This document shows positions 54,435-61,744 of a DNA stretch of 64,000 nt, piece by piece; the stretch's first letter is position 1; each line of letters opens with the position of its first letter. The DNA is taken from the NCBI RefSeq assembly GCF_900120405.1, contig NZ_LT635493.1, positions 865,452 through 929,451 on the forward strand, given 5' to 3'. A program made the position numbers and the translations under genes. This DNA comes from Urinicoccus massiliensis (GTDB lineage: Bacteria; Bacillota; Clostridia; Tissierellales; Peptoniphilaceae). Below the pieces are notes generated by a model. The model was not told the DNA's origin. It worked only from the letters and a program-made list of their open reading frames with translations, and did not search any database.

Positions 54435-54818
54435 TCATTTATAGTTGCTTAGTTCATCTTTGTTACTTTCTTCAAAAGCTATAATTGATTTAATATGTAA
54501 GTGTTTTATGTAGTCATAGCTAAAGTTCGTAACTTTAGCTATATCTTTTAAAGTAAGTTCGTTAATATAATGATTTAAAAGTATAGTTCTTAAAAAAGAA
54601 TCATTTACATTATAAATTTTTTTAATAATATTTTTTTTAATTTCAAATATATAGATGAGTTTATTTTTTATTTCTTGTTTTAATCTTTTAATTTCTTTCA
54701 ATACGTCAGCATCATTATTGGTATTAAGGCTCTCTTCCAAGAGTTCAAGCATAGCCTTATTAGTACTTATTTCTTTATTTAAATGTTTTATTCGTCCTAA
54801 ATATTCTCTTGCATTCAT
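54435..54818 (-). CDS. Small sigma-region-4-like / phage transcription regulator
   Basis: 127 residues. A long coiled-coil helix (about 10-75) is followed by a C-terminal helix-turn-helix (TLKDIAKVTNFSYDYIKHLHIKSI), the pattern of DUF1492/ArpU-like late-gene regulators of phages. ATG at 54818 after GGTGATC is preferred to the upstream TTG at 54848. It follows the capsid gene and precedes the sigma factor. Confidence 0.65.
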   Translation of the reverse strand: MNAREYLGRIKHLNKEISTNKAMLELLEESLNTNNDADVLKEIKRLKQEIKNKLIYIFEIKKNIIKKIYNVNDSFLRTILLNHYINELTLKDIAKVTNFSYDYIKHLHIKSIIAFEESNKDELSNYK

Positions 54819-54905
54819 CAGATCACCATATTCTAAAGGTAATGGCAAGAGTATATTTCAACCCCTGCCATTACCTTTATAAAAGAGTACATTTTACAAG
54901 TTATC

Positions 54906-55766
54906 TTATTCAGTTTCTTTATAAACTATAATCCCATCTTTTTTATTTTCTAAAACAAAAGCATCATAACAAATTCTACCTGTAACAATATCGCCACTGG
55001 CTAACGGTGTATCGTTGTGTATATTATAATCCTCAAGCTTAACAGGTGTAACAGTCGCTGATGGGTGCACAATTAAATACTTAACACCTTTAGGCAACAT
55101 AGTATTAGAAACTTTAATTACTTTCATGCCATCTAACATGGCTATTACCCCTAGCGTTCTAAGGTCAGCTCCAACATCTGTATTATCAAACTGTTTAGCC
55201 TGTTTGATATAAGAATATACTTCAGGTGTAACAACCAATACCCTATCAGTATCTGGAACCTCGCCACCATCTAAAAGCTCACAAGATTTTAAAATGTTAG
55301 CATAAATGTTATCGGGGTTTATCTTATTAGTAGATTCACCAATAATAGTTACACCAGATTTTGCGATTTCATCAAAAATGTATCTATCTCTTTCTGGAAT
55401 AACTACCTCTCTTAACTGTCTTGCTAAAGCGGAAGCGGCCTCTAATTGTCCTTGTGTTTCATCAACATCAAGCTTATCAATGTTGAATATAAAACTTCTA
55501 TCTTTCTTTAATAACATTTCTTCGGTTTCAGCATTTAGATCGTAAAGCTTTCCATATCTACTAGGATTTAAAGGCTCGCTGTTATCATCAAAGATATTCC
55601 TTGCATAATCATTCATTTTAGCAGTTTTAAATTTCCATATTCTAACTGATCTTGCACCTGTCCAGTCAAAATCATTATTAGTTAATAAAGATGTTCTACT
55701 TTCATTTTTGAAAATTTCATCAGTATATGGTGCAAATTTAACTGTTAAATTAGTATTTTCTGTCAT
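54906..55766 (-). CDS. Phage major capsid protein
   Basis: 286 residues. Pattern matches a capsid family common in Firmicutes phages: an N-terminal VKFAPYTDEIFKNES segment, DWTGARSVRIWKF, EVVIPERDRYIFDEIA, VLVVTPEVYSYIK and a tail with VKLEDYNIHNDTPLASG and YDAFVLENKK. ATG at 55766 follows AAGAAAGGA; the longer frame to 55814 is rejected since it overlaps the scaffold gene. It implies the element makes its own shell. No capsid protease gene is present. Confidence 0.85.
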   Translation of the reverse strand: MTENTNLTVKFAPYTDEIFKNESRTSLLTNNDFDWTGARSVRIWKFKTAKMNDYARNIFDDNSEPLNPSRYGKLYDLNAETEEMLLKKDRSFIFNIDKLDVDETQGQLEAASALARQLREVVIPERDRYIFDEIAKSGVTIIGESTNKINPDNIYANILKSCELLDGGEVPDTDRVLVVTPEVYSYIKQAKQFDNTDVGADLRTLGVIAMLDGMKVIKVSNTMLPKGVKYLIVHPSATVTPVKLEDYNIHNDTPLASGDIVTGRICYDAFVLENKKDGIIVYKETE

Positions 55767-55791
55767 TTGTATATTCCTTTCTTGGAAGGTA

Positions 55792-56322
55792 TTAATAAAG
55801 TTTTTTGGGTACATGTTCCTTTACTGAAAAACCTTTAGCGTATTCATCATCACTAAATCGACCAATTTCAGGGTTTTTAAGCGGTGGAACAATTTCCTTT
55901 TTATTGGCTTGAATTAAAGCCATAACTTTACCCACCTTAATTTTAAAATCATCAATATTTTCATTCTCGAATATTTCCATAAAATCTTTAGGATAGCCAT
56001 TTTCAATTAAATATTCTTTACAATCAAGATCGTTAGATCTCTTCTCTAATTCATCGCTAACCCTTTTGTCAACTTCTTCGTTTATATTTTTTTCTTTCCT
56101 GGATAGTCTTTTCTTAACTATTTCATTAACTTCTTTCTGAGTGAATGTTCTTTCTGAATTTTCTTCATCAGAATCTTTATTCATATTTTCTTCATTAGGA
56201 GATTTTAAAATGGCAATTTCATTGTTTTCTACCGTTTCATTATAAGCATTTCTAGAATCATCTAGATCTAAACTATTAATTAATTCGGTATAAGCTTTAG
56301 AGTTCTGTTCATTGTTTTTCAT
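55792..56322 (-). CDS. Phage scaffold-like protein
   Basis: 176 residues, strongly acidic and helical, with the FTQKEVNEIVKKRLSRKEKN segment typical of phage scaffolding proteins (DUF4355-like) and a C-terminal tail rich in basic residues. It lies directly before the capsid gene, the standard phage order. AGAGGAA before the ATG. It would guide assembly and set shell size. Confidence 0.75.
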   Translation of the reverse strand: MKNNEQNSKAYTELINSLDLDDSRNAYNETVENNEIAILKSPNEENMNKDSDEENSERTFTQKEVNEIVKKRLSRKEKNINEEVDKRVSDELEKRSNDLDCKEYLIENGYPKDFMEIFENENIDDFKIKVGKVMALIQANKKEIVPPLKNPEIGRFSDDEYAKGFSVKEHVPKKLY

Positions 56323-56375
56323 TTTCTATTCCTCTATTCTTTTCCTTATAAAAGTATTTCCATATTTTCAATATG

Positions 56376-56460
56376 TATAGCTATATTATACTATATATAG
56401 TGGCCATTATACAAATATTAACTACATATAGTATGCATTAAATAATATAACCATGTATAG
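56376..56460. repeat. Phased TATAG repeats upstream of the capsid module
   Basis: Four plus-strand copies of (R)YRTATAG-like motifs end at 56380, 56400, 56431 and 56460, spaced 20, 31 and 29 bases (near whole helical turns). They are in the AT-rich region before the scaffold gene. Could be activator sites for a late promoter or origin iterons. Confidence 0.4.
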
Positions 56461-56497
56461 GTAACATAAAATGAAAATGTATTATACGTTTAAATAC

Positions 56498-56540
56498 AAA
56501 AAAGGCTATTGTAGCTTTTACCACAACAGCCCCTTTTTTT
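56498..56540 (-). terminator. Terminator after the replication module
   Basis: Stem GGCTATTGT/ACAACAGCC (one mismatch) flanked by A6 and T8, so it works in both directions. It separates the early (replication) from the late (capsid) genes. Confidence 0.75.
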
Positions 56541-56901
56541 AATAAAATCCCTTTTTCCCGGCTATTCTGCCCAAATAATAACCATAGTTGAAGAAATCAC
56601 CTGCTAGCCTCCATGTAGTGGCATCTAGTGAATATCCGTTCCCCTCAAGTAAATAGTTCAATTCATCAATTTTAAGCCCAATAGGACTATTATCAAATAT
56701 GCTAAGGTTTCCGGCTCTTTGAATACACCGTTTCCCCTTTGTAGGTAAATTTTTAATACATTCTTTTCTATATTCTTCAATTTCATCTTCTGATAAAGTT
56801 CTTGCTAATAAGTTTTTATTATCCATAAAAAGTTCATATACATTTCCGGCTTGTAGGTTTATTTCTTTACTTTCTTTCAATACAGTAATTAAAGTTTTCA
56901 T
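56539..56901 (-). CDS. Uncharacterised element protein
   Basis: 120 residues, no membrane segments, no family recognised. A C-terminal portion (DATTWRLAGDFFNYGYYLGRIAGKKGF) looks helical. GGGGGTAAACA before the ATG and a 4-base overlap with the dnaC-like gene place it in the early operon. Confidence 0.65.
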   Translation of the reverse strand: MKTLITVLKESKEINLQAGNVYELFMDNKNLLARTLSEDEIEEYRKECIKNLPTKGKRCIQRAGNLSIFDNSPIGLKIDELNYLLEGNGYSLDATTWRLAGDFFNYGYYLGRIAGKKGFY

Positions 56902-57737
56902 TGTTTACCCCCTGTAATATCACGAAACAACTGATTAAATTCCGCTTGTTTCTTATTGCCTTCCAGAATTCTTAAAGGTTGGCAACTCATTTTAACCCGT
57001 GGACATATTTCATAGATACGGTCATAAGTTCTAGTAATGCCATCCTTTCCAGTGAGTTTCCTTTTTAACTCGGTGTCAGGATCTAAATTTGTAGTTATAA
57101 TTAAAGGCTTGTTAGACCGATACCTTAAATCAATAACTGTATAAATCTTAGCTTTAATCCATTCGCTAGAATGTTCAGAACCTAAATCGTCAATAATAAG
57201 CAAATCAATATCCTCAAGCGTGTTGTAAAAAAAATTTAGCTTATTACTTCCAAAAGCTGAAAATTCTTTTATTTTTTCTAAAATAGTAGAAAAAGAACAA
57301 GCAATAACAGGAACACCGCGATCAATCAAATAATTAGCAATACAAAAACTTAAAAAAGATTTACCCGTTCCGGCTTCGCCATAAATCAACAGTCCCTTAT
57401 TTTTATCTTTAAACTCGTCAAAGTGGGAAGCATAATACCGACCAAGTTTAAAACACTTTTCGTTATCCGGAGTTATTTTAAAGTTTTCAAATCGACATTC
57501 TTTAAATTTAGCATTCATTAAGCTATTAAGTTTAAGCTTTTCAACATGCTTTCTATTTTCTCTCTCTTTTTCCATCTCCTGGTTTTGTTGATATTGTTGA
57601 ATTCCTTTTTCACTTAGAGATTTTACAGTTATAGGTTTTCCGGTAAATGGATCCGTAACTTTTAGATCCTTCTTATCATAACTAGTATCATCAGGAGATA
57701 TAACATCAGTTAAGTTCAAATGGTGGAACTTTTCCAT
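56898..57737 (-). CDS. DnaC/IstB-like helicase loader
   Basis: 279 residues. AAA+ ATPase with Walker A GEAGTGKSFLS, Walker B LLIIDDLGSE and an arginine-rich lid, as in phage DnaC-type helicase loaders. ATG at 57737 follows GAGGGAG; the longer frame from 57818 lies inside the initiator gene. It should recruit the host replicative helicase to the element's origin. Confidence 0.9.
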   Translation of the reverse strand: MEKFHHLNLTDVISPDDTSYDKKDLKVTDPFTGKPITVKSLSEKGIQQYQQNQEMEKERENRKHVEKLKLNSLMNAKFKECRFENFKITPDNEKCFKLGRYYASHFDEFKDKNKGLLIYGEAGTGKSFLSFCIANYLIDRGVPVIACSFSTILEKIKEFSAFGSNKLNFFYNTLEDIDLLIIDDLGSEHSSEWIKAKIYTVIDLRYRSNKPLIITTNLDPDTELKRKLTGKDGITRTYDRIYEICPRVKMSCQPLRILEGNKKQAEFNQLFRDITGGKQ

Positions 57738-58473
57738 ACGGATTTTCTCCCTCCTCTTTTTCCATAAAATCGTTGGTTCGATATGTTCGATACCCTCCAT
57801 GAATAGCCTTATCCACAAAGCCAGGGTTTAGACTATTAAAGTTAATGTTCTCCTTGAGATAGTCGCTTTTTTGTATTTCTGTAATAAGAGACTTTAAAGA
57901 CTTGATTCCATAAAGACCAATAAAAGCCTCAATAGATGATGATGTAACCTTATTTCTAACAAGGAGATTAATCTGTGAAAGGTAATTTGCCTTATCATCA
58001 TTATTAATCATTATTACATCATTATTATCATTATTGTTAGTTGTTAGGTGCTTGTTAGGTGCTTGTTGATTGCTTGTTAGTTGCATGTTATAACCATTGT
58101 TATATTGTTTTAATACTCCTTGATATTTTCCCCAATTTACAATGGTTATAAGCCTATTTTTGTTTGTTGATTCGTTTGTTAAAAAACCAAGTTTTTCAAA
58201 TCTTTTTAAAGCTGTTCTAACTTTTTGTGTTGTCATACCTTTACCACAATTTAAAACAATAGAATTTAGACTTGTAATCATTTGGCCTGGTTTTATTCTG
58301 TACTTTTGGCCCCTCCATTCCCATTCCTTTTCTTCATGGTTAGCCATTAAAAGAAGCACGATAAAAATAGTTTTTTGTTCAGGTGTAGAATTCAACCAAA
58401 TAGGTTTTTTTATTAATTCTCTATAAACACTCACCCAACCCTGGCTTTTTTTCAAATTTGCACCAACTTCCAT
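57706..58473 (-). CDS. DnaD-like replication initiator / replisome organiser
   Basis: 255 residues. The N-terminal winged-helix begins GWVSVYRELIKKPIWLN with TPEQKTIFIVLLLMANH, the standard opening of phage replisome organisers. A low-complexity Asn-rich linker (about 140-165) leads to a DnaB2/DnaD-like C-terminus. Start codon uncertain: ATG 58473 has no good ribosome site. The stop overlaps the dnaC-like start by 32 bases. An origin is likely in or near this gene. Confidence 0.8.
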   Translation of the reverse strand: MEVGANLKKSQGWVSVYRELIKKPIWLNSTPEQKTIFIVLLLMANHEEKEWEWRGQKYRIKPGQMITSLNSIVLNCGKGMTTQKVRTALKRFEKLGFLTNESTNKNRLITIVNWGKYQGVLKQYNNGYNMQLTSNQQAPNKHLTTNNNDNNDVIMINNDDKANYLSQINLLVRNKVTSSSIEAFIGLYGIKSLKSLITEIQKSDYLKENINFNSLNPGFVDKAIHGGYRTYRTNDFMEKEEGENPYGKVPPFELN

Positions 58474-58485
58474 ACAGGTATTGTT

Positions 58486-58600
58486 TATAATCTTCTAATT
58501 TGCTAAAATATACTTTAGCAATACCATTGTATTGCTTGTCATGAAGCCCGTCAGGTGAGAAGTTGGGGAACTTTGTTTGAGCCTGGCGGGCTTTTTTTAT
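58486..58600 (+). ncRNA. Candidate antisense RNA opposite the initiator leader
   Basis: On the plus strand a TATAAT at 58486-58491 precedes two overlapping hairpins (TTGCTAAA/TTTAGCAA at 58500-58521 and AGCAATAC/GTATTGCT at 58517-58536). A terminator follows: 12-bp stem AAGCCCG..CAGG/CCTG..CGGGCTT at 58544-58593 with a T run. All other nearby genes are on the minus strand, so a plus-strand terminator needs an explanation. No good -35. Confidence 0.4.
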
Positions 58601-58604
58601 TGTC

Positions 58605-58790
58605 TTACATAGAACCATCATCATTTAAGTTAAACCTCTCTTTCAAGTAGTCCAGGGGGATCCTTCCAGATACAGTTAAAAAGCCCTTTTCTTCAAGTTC
58701 ATGATTCAATTGACGTATGACTTTATAGGCCTTGGCTTCTTTGACCCCAAGTATCTCCTTTACCTCATCAACACGTATTAAAGTAGCCAT
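58605..58790 (-). CDS. Excisionase-like small DNA-binding protein
   Basis: 61 residues with a helix-turn-helix start TLIRVDEVKEILGVKEAKAYKVIRQLN followed by GRIPLDYLKERF, the layout of excisionase/MerR-like helix-turn-helix proteins in integrative elements. GAGGTGAAAC before the ATG. It may direct excision or act as an early regulator. Confidence 0.75.
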   Translation of the reverse strand: MATLIRVDEVKEILGVKEAKAYKVIRQLNHELEEKGFLTVSGRIPLDYLKERFNLNDDGSM

Positions 58791-58803
58791 GTTTCACCTC
58801 GCA

Positions 58804-59010
58804 TTAATTCATTTCTACAATATCTCTAATGGATACATTAAGAGCATTGGCAATTTTGTTTATTGACTTAACACTTGCGTTTTTACCATTCATAAAATAA
58901 CTGATAGAAATTCTTGAAAGGTCTGCTTTTTCTGCCAATTCATCTTGTGTTAGGTTTTGTTCTACCATTAAAAGCTTTACTTCACCTATTTTTAGTTTCA
59001 TTTTTCTCAC
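58804..59010 (-). CDS. Cro-like XRE regulator
   Basis: 68 residues: one XRE helix-turn-helix (LTQDELAEKADLSRISISYFMNGKN). First gene of the leftward early operon, behind a strong promoter and opposite the CI-like repressor. It probably represses the lysogeny promoter as phage Cro does. Confidence 0.88.
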   Translation of the reverse strand: MRKMKLKIGEVKLLMVEQNLTQDELAEKADLSRISISYFMNGKNASVKSINKIANALNVSIRDIVEMN

Positions 59011-59038
59011 CTCGATTGTTAGTAATAATTACACTTAC

Positions 59039-59067
59039 ATTGTATGCAATACTTTAAAAACTGTCAA
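59039..59067 (-). promoter_or_regulatory. Leftward early promoter
   Basis: Minus strand: TTGACA (59062-59067), 17 bases, TACAAT (59039-59044). Near-consensus, so it must be repressed in the integrated state. Confidence 0.85.
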
Positions 59068-59085
59068 GAGGTTTTTTCAATATTA

Positions 59086-59114
59086 TTTACAAATTTTAAA
59101 ATGTTTGTTATGAT
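59086..59114 (+). promoter_or_regulatory. Repressor promoter
   Basis: TTTACA (59086-59091), 17 bases, TATGAT (59109-59114). Back to back with the leftward promoter, 18 bases between the -35 boxes, leaving a shared operator region. Confidence 0.8.
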
Positions 59115-59143
59115 TACATTAGGTTAATTAGGAGGAGGATAAT

Positions 59144-59818
59144 ATGAATAATAACTCAAAAATAGGAGAACGAATAAAGAAGACTAGACTTGAAAGGGGA
59201 CTTACACTACAAGAATTAGGGCAAAAAATCGGGCTTACGCATGCTTCGTTGTCTAACTATGAATCAGGCAATGTTCCCAATATACCAATCAACAGGATAA
59301 CTGATATTGCTAAGGCCTTAGAAGTAGATCCTAGTTATTTGATGGGCTGGAACAAAGGGGAAACCCCTCAAGAAAGATTGATTAATAAACTAATAGAAAT
59401 GACACAAAACGAAAAAATAACGTGGGAGTATATTAAAGAACCAAGTGAACATTTTACGAAGTTGTGGCAATATGATTCTTTAGAGCCCCACAAGTTTGGT
59501 ATTAAGGAAATTGAAAGCCAATATAAGATAATAGAAGGATATCTTTATGAATATGATAAAGGTTTTTATTATCTTGTTGTGCAAGGTAAGTTCTTAGATA
59601 TTGGGGTTGATATAGAAACACAATTAGAAACGGATGTATATGACTATTCAACCCATCTTTATGCTAGCAATAAACAAAATATTATAGATTTATATACTTC
59701 AAACACAAAAGAAACTATAAATCATCTATATGAGGTTATTAATAAATCGTTAAATAATCCAGAAATCGGTACAATTAATGATTTATTACAAGATCTTAAG
59801 AATTTAGAAGATAATTAA
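59144..59818 (+). CDS. CI-like XRE repressor
   Basis: 224 residues. N-terminal XRE helix-turn-helix (LTLQELGQKIGLTHASLSNYESG), with VDPSYLMGW after it. The C-terminal half (about 90-224) lacks the Ser-Lys peptidase of LexA/CI repressors, so induction is probably not by RecA-driven self-cleavage; a helper-protein antirepressor, as in phage satellites, is possible. AGGAGGAG before the ATG. Confidence 0.85.
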   Translation: MNNNSKIGERIKKTRLERGLTLQELGQKIGLTHASLSNYESGNVPNIPINRITDIAKALEVDPSYLMGWNKGETPQERLINKLIEMTQNEKITWEYIKEPSEHFTKLWQYDSLEPHKFGIKEIESQYKIIEGYLYEYDKGFYYLVVQGKFLDIGVDIETQLETDVYDYSTHLYASNKQNIIDLYTSNTKETINHLYEVINKSLNNPEIGTINDLLQDLKNLEDN

Positions 59819-59949
59819 GCTAAAAGGCCATAGAATCGATTTTAAGGCCCTATAGTTATCATTAATAGAAATTATACTAAGAACAAGAGAAAGCTTAAAA
59901 TTGACCCCGAATTTTAAGCCCTGGACAATTGAATAAGGAGATTTTAAAC

Positions 59950-61032
59950 ATGACAAGCAAAAGAATGAAAAACAATCCCAATAAATGGTATTGCTCATTT
60001 AGATATGTAAATTTAGACGGTGAAACCAAGCAAAAGAAAAAAGAAGGATTTAATACAAAAAAAGAAGCGGACGAATGGGAACGGAACTTCTTAAATGACA
60101 TTAAGTTTAATCCAGAAATGACCTTTCAAGGGTTATATGAAATGTATTTTGAAGATATCCGCCCAAGGTTGAAGGAACATACAATATTATCAAAAGAATA
60201 TTTAATTGAAAATAAGATACTACCTTATTTCAAAGATCTAAAAATTAGCGAGATAGGGCCCATTGATGTTCAAAGGTGGCAAAATAAGTTATTAGAAGCA
60301 GTCAATCCCAAAACAAATAAACCCTATGCCCCCACCTATTTAAAATCCATCAACAATCAATTAACGGCTATATTTAACTATGCTGTTAAATTTCATAATC
60401 TAAAGAATAACCCTGTCCATAAAGTAGGGAGCATTGGGGCAAAGAATGCACCGGAAAAAGAAATCTGGAGCCTAGAAGAATTCACAATCTTTATTGACCT
60501 TGTAGAGGATAAAGAACTACACTTAGGTTTTAACATCCTATATTGGAGCGGTTGCCGTATTGGTGAATTGTTGGCCTTAACTTGGAAAGATATTGACTTT
60601 AATAGAAATACGGTGAATATAGATGAATCCTATCAAAGGTTGCAAGGTAAAGACGTTATAACAGAACCTAAAACCAAGAAAAGCATTAGAGAAATAACGG
60701 TTATAAAAGCCGTCATAGATGAATTGAAAAATTATAAAGAATCAGTCTATAAGCCTAATAATGAAGACCGGATTTTTCATTGTACTAAGCATAAGTTTGA
60801 ACATGCAATAACTCAAATATGTAAAAGAAACAACTTAAATAAAATAAGAATTCACGATCTAAGGCATTCCCATGCGAGCTTATTACTAAACGAGGGAATC
60901 AATATTGTGGCCTTAAGTAAACGGCTAGGCCATGAAAAAGTATCAACAACTTTAAACACTTATTCCCATATGATTCCTAGTGATGATAAGATTCTAAAAG
61001 TAATGGAAAACTTAAGCGTAACAAAATCGTAA
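59950..61032 (+). CDS. int: Tyrosine-recombinase integrase
   Basis: 360 residues. An N-terminal AP2-like arm-binding domain (KWYCSFRYVNLDGETKQKKKEGF) and SAM-like core domain lead to the catalytic domain with Arg203 (GCRIGELLAL), HDLRHSHAS and nucleophile Tyr338 (LNTYSHM). ATG at 59950 after AAGGAG. The end of the gene overlaps the right arm-type repeat, and attR lies 100 bases on. Confidence 0.95.
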   Translation: MTSKRMKNNPNKWYCSFRYVNLDGETKQKKKEGFNTKKEADEWERNFLNDIKFNPEMTFQGLYEMYFEDIRPRLKEHTILSKEYLIENKILPYFKDLKISEIGPIDVQRWQNKLLEAVNPKTNKPYAPTYLKSINNQLTAIFNYAVKFHNLKNNPVHKVGSIGAKNAPEKEIWSLEEFTIFIDLVEDKELHLGFNILYWSGCRIGELLALTWKDIDFNRNTVNIDESYQRLQGKDVITEPKTKKSIREITVIKAVIDELKNYKESVYKPNNEDRIFHCTKHKFEHAITQICKRNNLNKIRIHDLRHSHASLLLNEGINIVALSKRLGHEKVSTTLNTYSHMIPSDDKILKVMENLSVTKS

Positions 61033-61035
61033 CAA
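61013..61035 (+). repeat. Right arm-type repeat
   Basis: Second copy of the 23-base block with GCGTAAC and TCGTAAC units, overlapping the integrase stop codon; one mismatch against 53434-53456. Confidence 0.6.
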
Positions 61036-61134
61036 TAATTTTAAAATAGTATATAAAATAGTATAAAATAGCAATTCATAAAAATAAAAAGGGCTTAAAA
61101 TACACAAAATTAAATGATGAAGAATGTTAGGCGG

Positions 61135-61148
61135 TTGAATGGGAATAA
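61135..61148 (+). repeat. attR core
   Basis: Exact copy of the guaA 3' end (TTGAATGGGAATAA), with CG just before the differing base on both sides, so the match is close to 16 of 17. Confidence 0.85.
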
Positions 61149-61286
61149 TCGCAAAAAAATTAAAAACTTTGTAAAATCAACGGTTACAGAAGATAAAAAA
61201 CTGTAACTGGGATTAAAATGGGAACATTTGTAAAAAAGAATAAATTGAATAATAGTTCCAAGTGGTTTACATTTGGACAAAAAATT
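61149..61286. other. AT-rich non-coding stretch right of attR
   Basis: No credible gene, promoter or RNA seen. It is as AT-rich as the element, not like the guaA side, so it is probably also acquired DNA. Confidence 0.5.
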
Positions 61287-61316
61287 AGACCGTAGTCTTT
61301 AGGCTGCGGTCTTTTT
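61287..61316 (+). terminator. Terminator right of attR
   Basis: Stem AGACCGTAG/CTGCGGTCT with an 8-base loop and T run. Before insertion of the element it would have ended guaA transcription or that of an earlier insert. Confidence 0.8.
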
Positions 61317-61327
61317 GCGTACATATT

Positions 61328-61516
61328 ATGAGGATTAATTTATTTAGACATATCAAATGGTTACTTTCAAATGCAACAAATAATATAAACCAGATTGCAA
61401 AAGCTAATAATACAACTGGTGTCATTTATAAGGACGATATAGATTATATGAGAGAAAAAATAGAAAAATTATCAAAAGAAATATGGGATATACATTCCCT
61501 GTTATTAAGGAAATAA
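61328..61516 (+). CDS. Small hypothetical protein
   Basis: 62 residues, probably helical (DYMREKIEKLSKEIWDIHSLLLRK as a coiled helix). It follows a terminator by 12 bases and has no clear ribosome site or promoter, so it may not be expressed. No family recognised. Confidence 0.35.
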   Translation: MRINLFRHIKWLLSNATNNINQIAKANNTTGVIYKDDIDYMREKIEKLSKEIWDIHSLLLRK

Positions 61517-61571
61517 TTTTTCATTCAGTTCGAGATAAGAGAATAAAAGCATGTTAAAAGAATTGTTTTAA

Positions 61572-61580
61572 TGGTATAAT
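61572..61580 (+). promoter_or_regulatory. Extended -10 promoter of the methyltransferase operon
   Basis: TGGTATAAT, followed 44 bases later by the XRE remnant start and 165 bases later by the methyltransferase. Confidence 0.5.
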
Positions 61581-61623
61581 TAAGACAATATAGATAAATA
61601 TAGGGAGTTATTTCGAATATCTC

Positions 61624-61719
61624 ATGTTGAAATTTAGTTATAAAAAATTGTTTAAAAAACTTATAGACTTAGAAATGAAAAGTACTGAACTTATGGACAA
61701 AGCACAAATATTTCTATAG
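61624..61719 (+). pseudogene. Truncated XRE regulator fragment
   Basis: 31 codons opening MLKFSYKKLFKKLIDLEMK and STELMDKAQIF, then TAG. This is the start of a common short XRE regulator in Bacillota (pattern YKKLxKLLIDKxMxKTELxKxAGIS), which should continue through a full helix-turn-helix of about 65-70 residues. The rest is missing, so it is probably a remnant controller gene of the adjacent modification operon; a leader peptide is the alternative. Confidence 0.5.
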
Positions 61720-61744
61720 ATTGTAAGTGGAAGTAGAGAATTAT

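Larger units (their letters stand above)
53376..61148. mobile_element. 7.8-kb capsid-encoding integrated element
   Basis: Framed by 14-bp direct repeats, with an integrase at the right end. Distinctly AT-rich against guaA. Divergent layout: integrase and CI-like repressor rightward; Cro-like, excisionase-like, replication, scaffold, capsid and sigma-like genes leftward. No terminase, portal, tail, lysis or host-attachment gene fits in the space. This matches a satellite/PICI-like logic but with its own capsid and scaffold. Confidence 0.85.

Noticed and set aside
56323..56538. A small gene between the early and late modules of the element
   Set aside because: No frame with a ribosome site of useful length; the region is AT-rich regulatory or origin-like sequence.
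58421..58624. 67-codon minus-strand frame between the excisionase-like and initiator genes
   Set aside because: It lacks its own ribosome site, overlaps both neighbours, and runs through the strong hairpin and paired inverted repeats; the region is better explained as a structured leader or antisense RNA.
53376..61148. A complete prophage
   Set aside because: No terminase, portal, protease, tail, holin or endolysin gene is present and there is no room for them.
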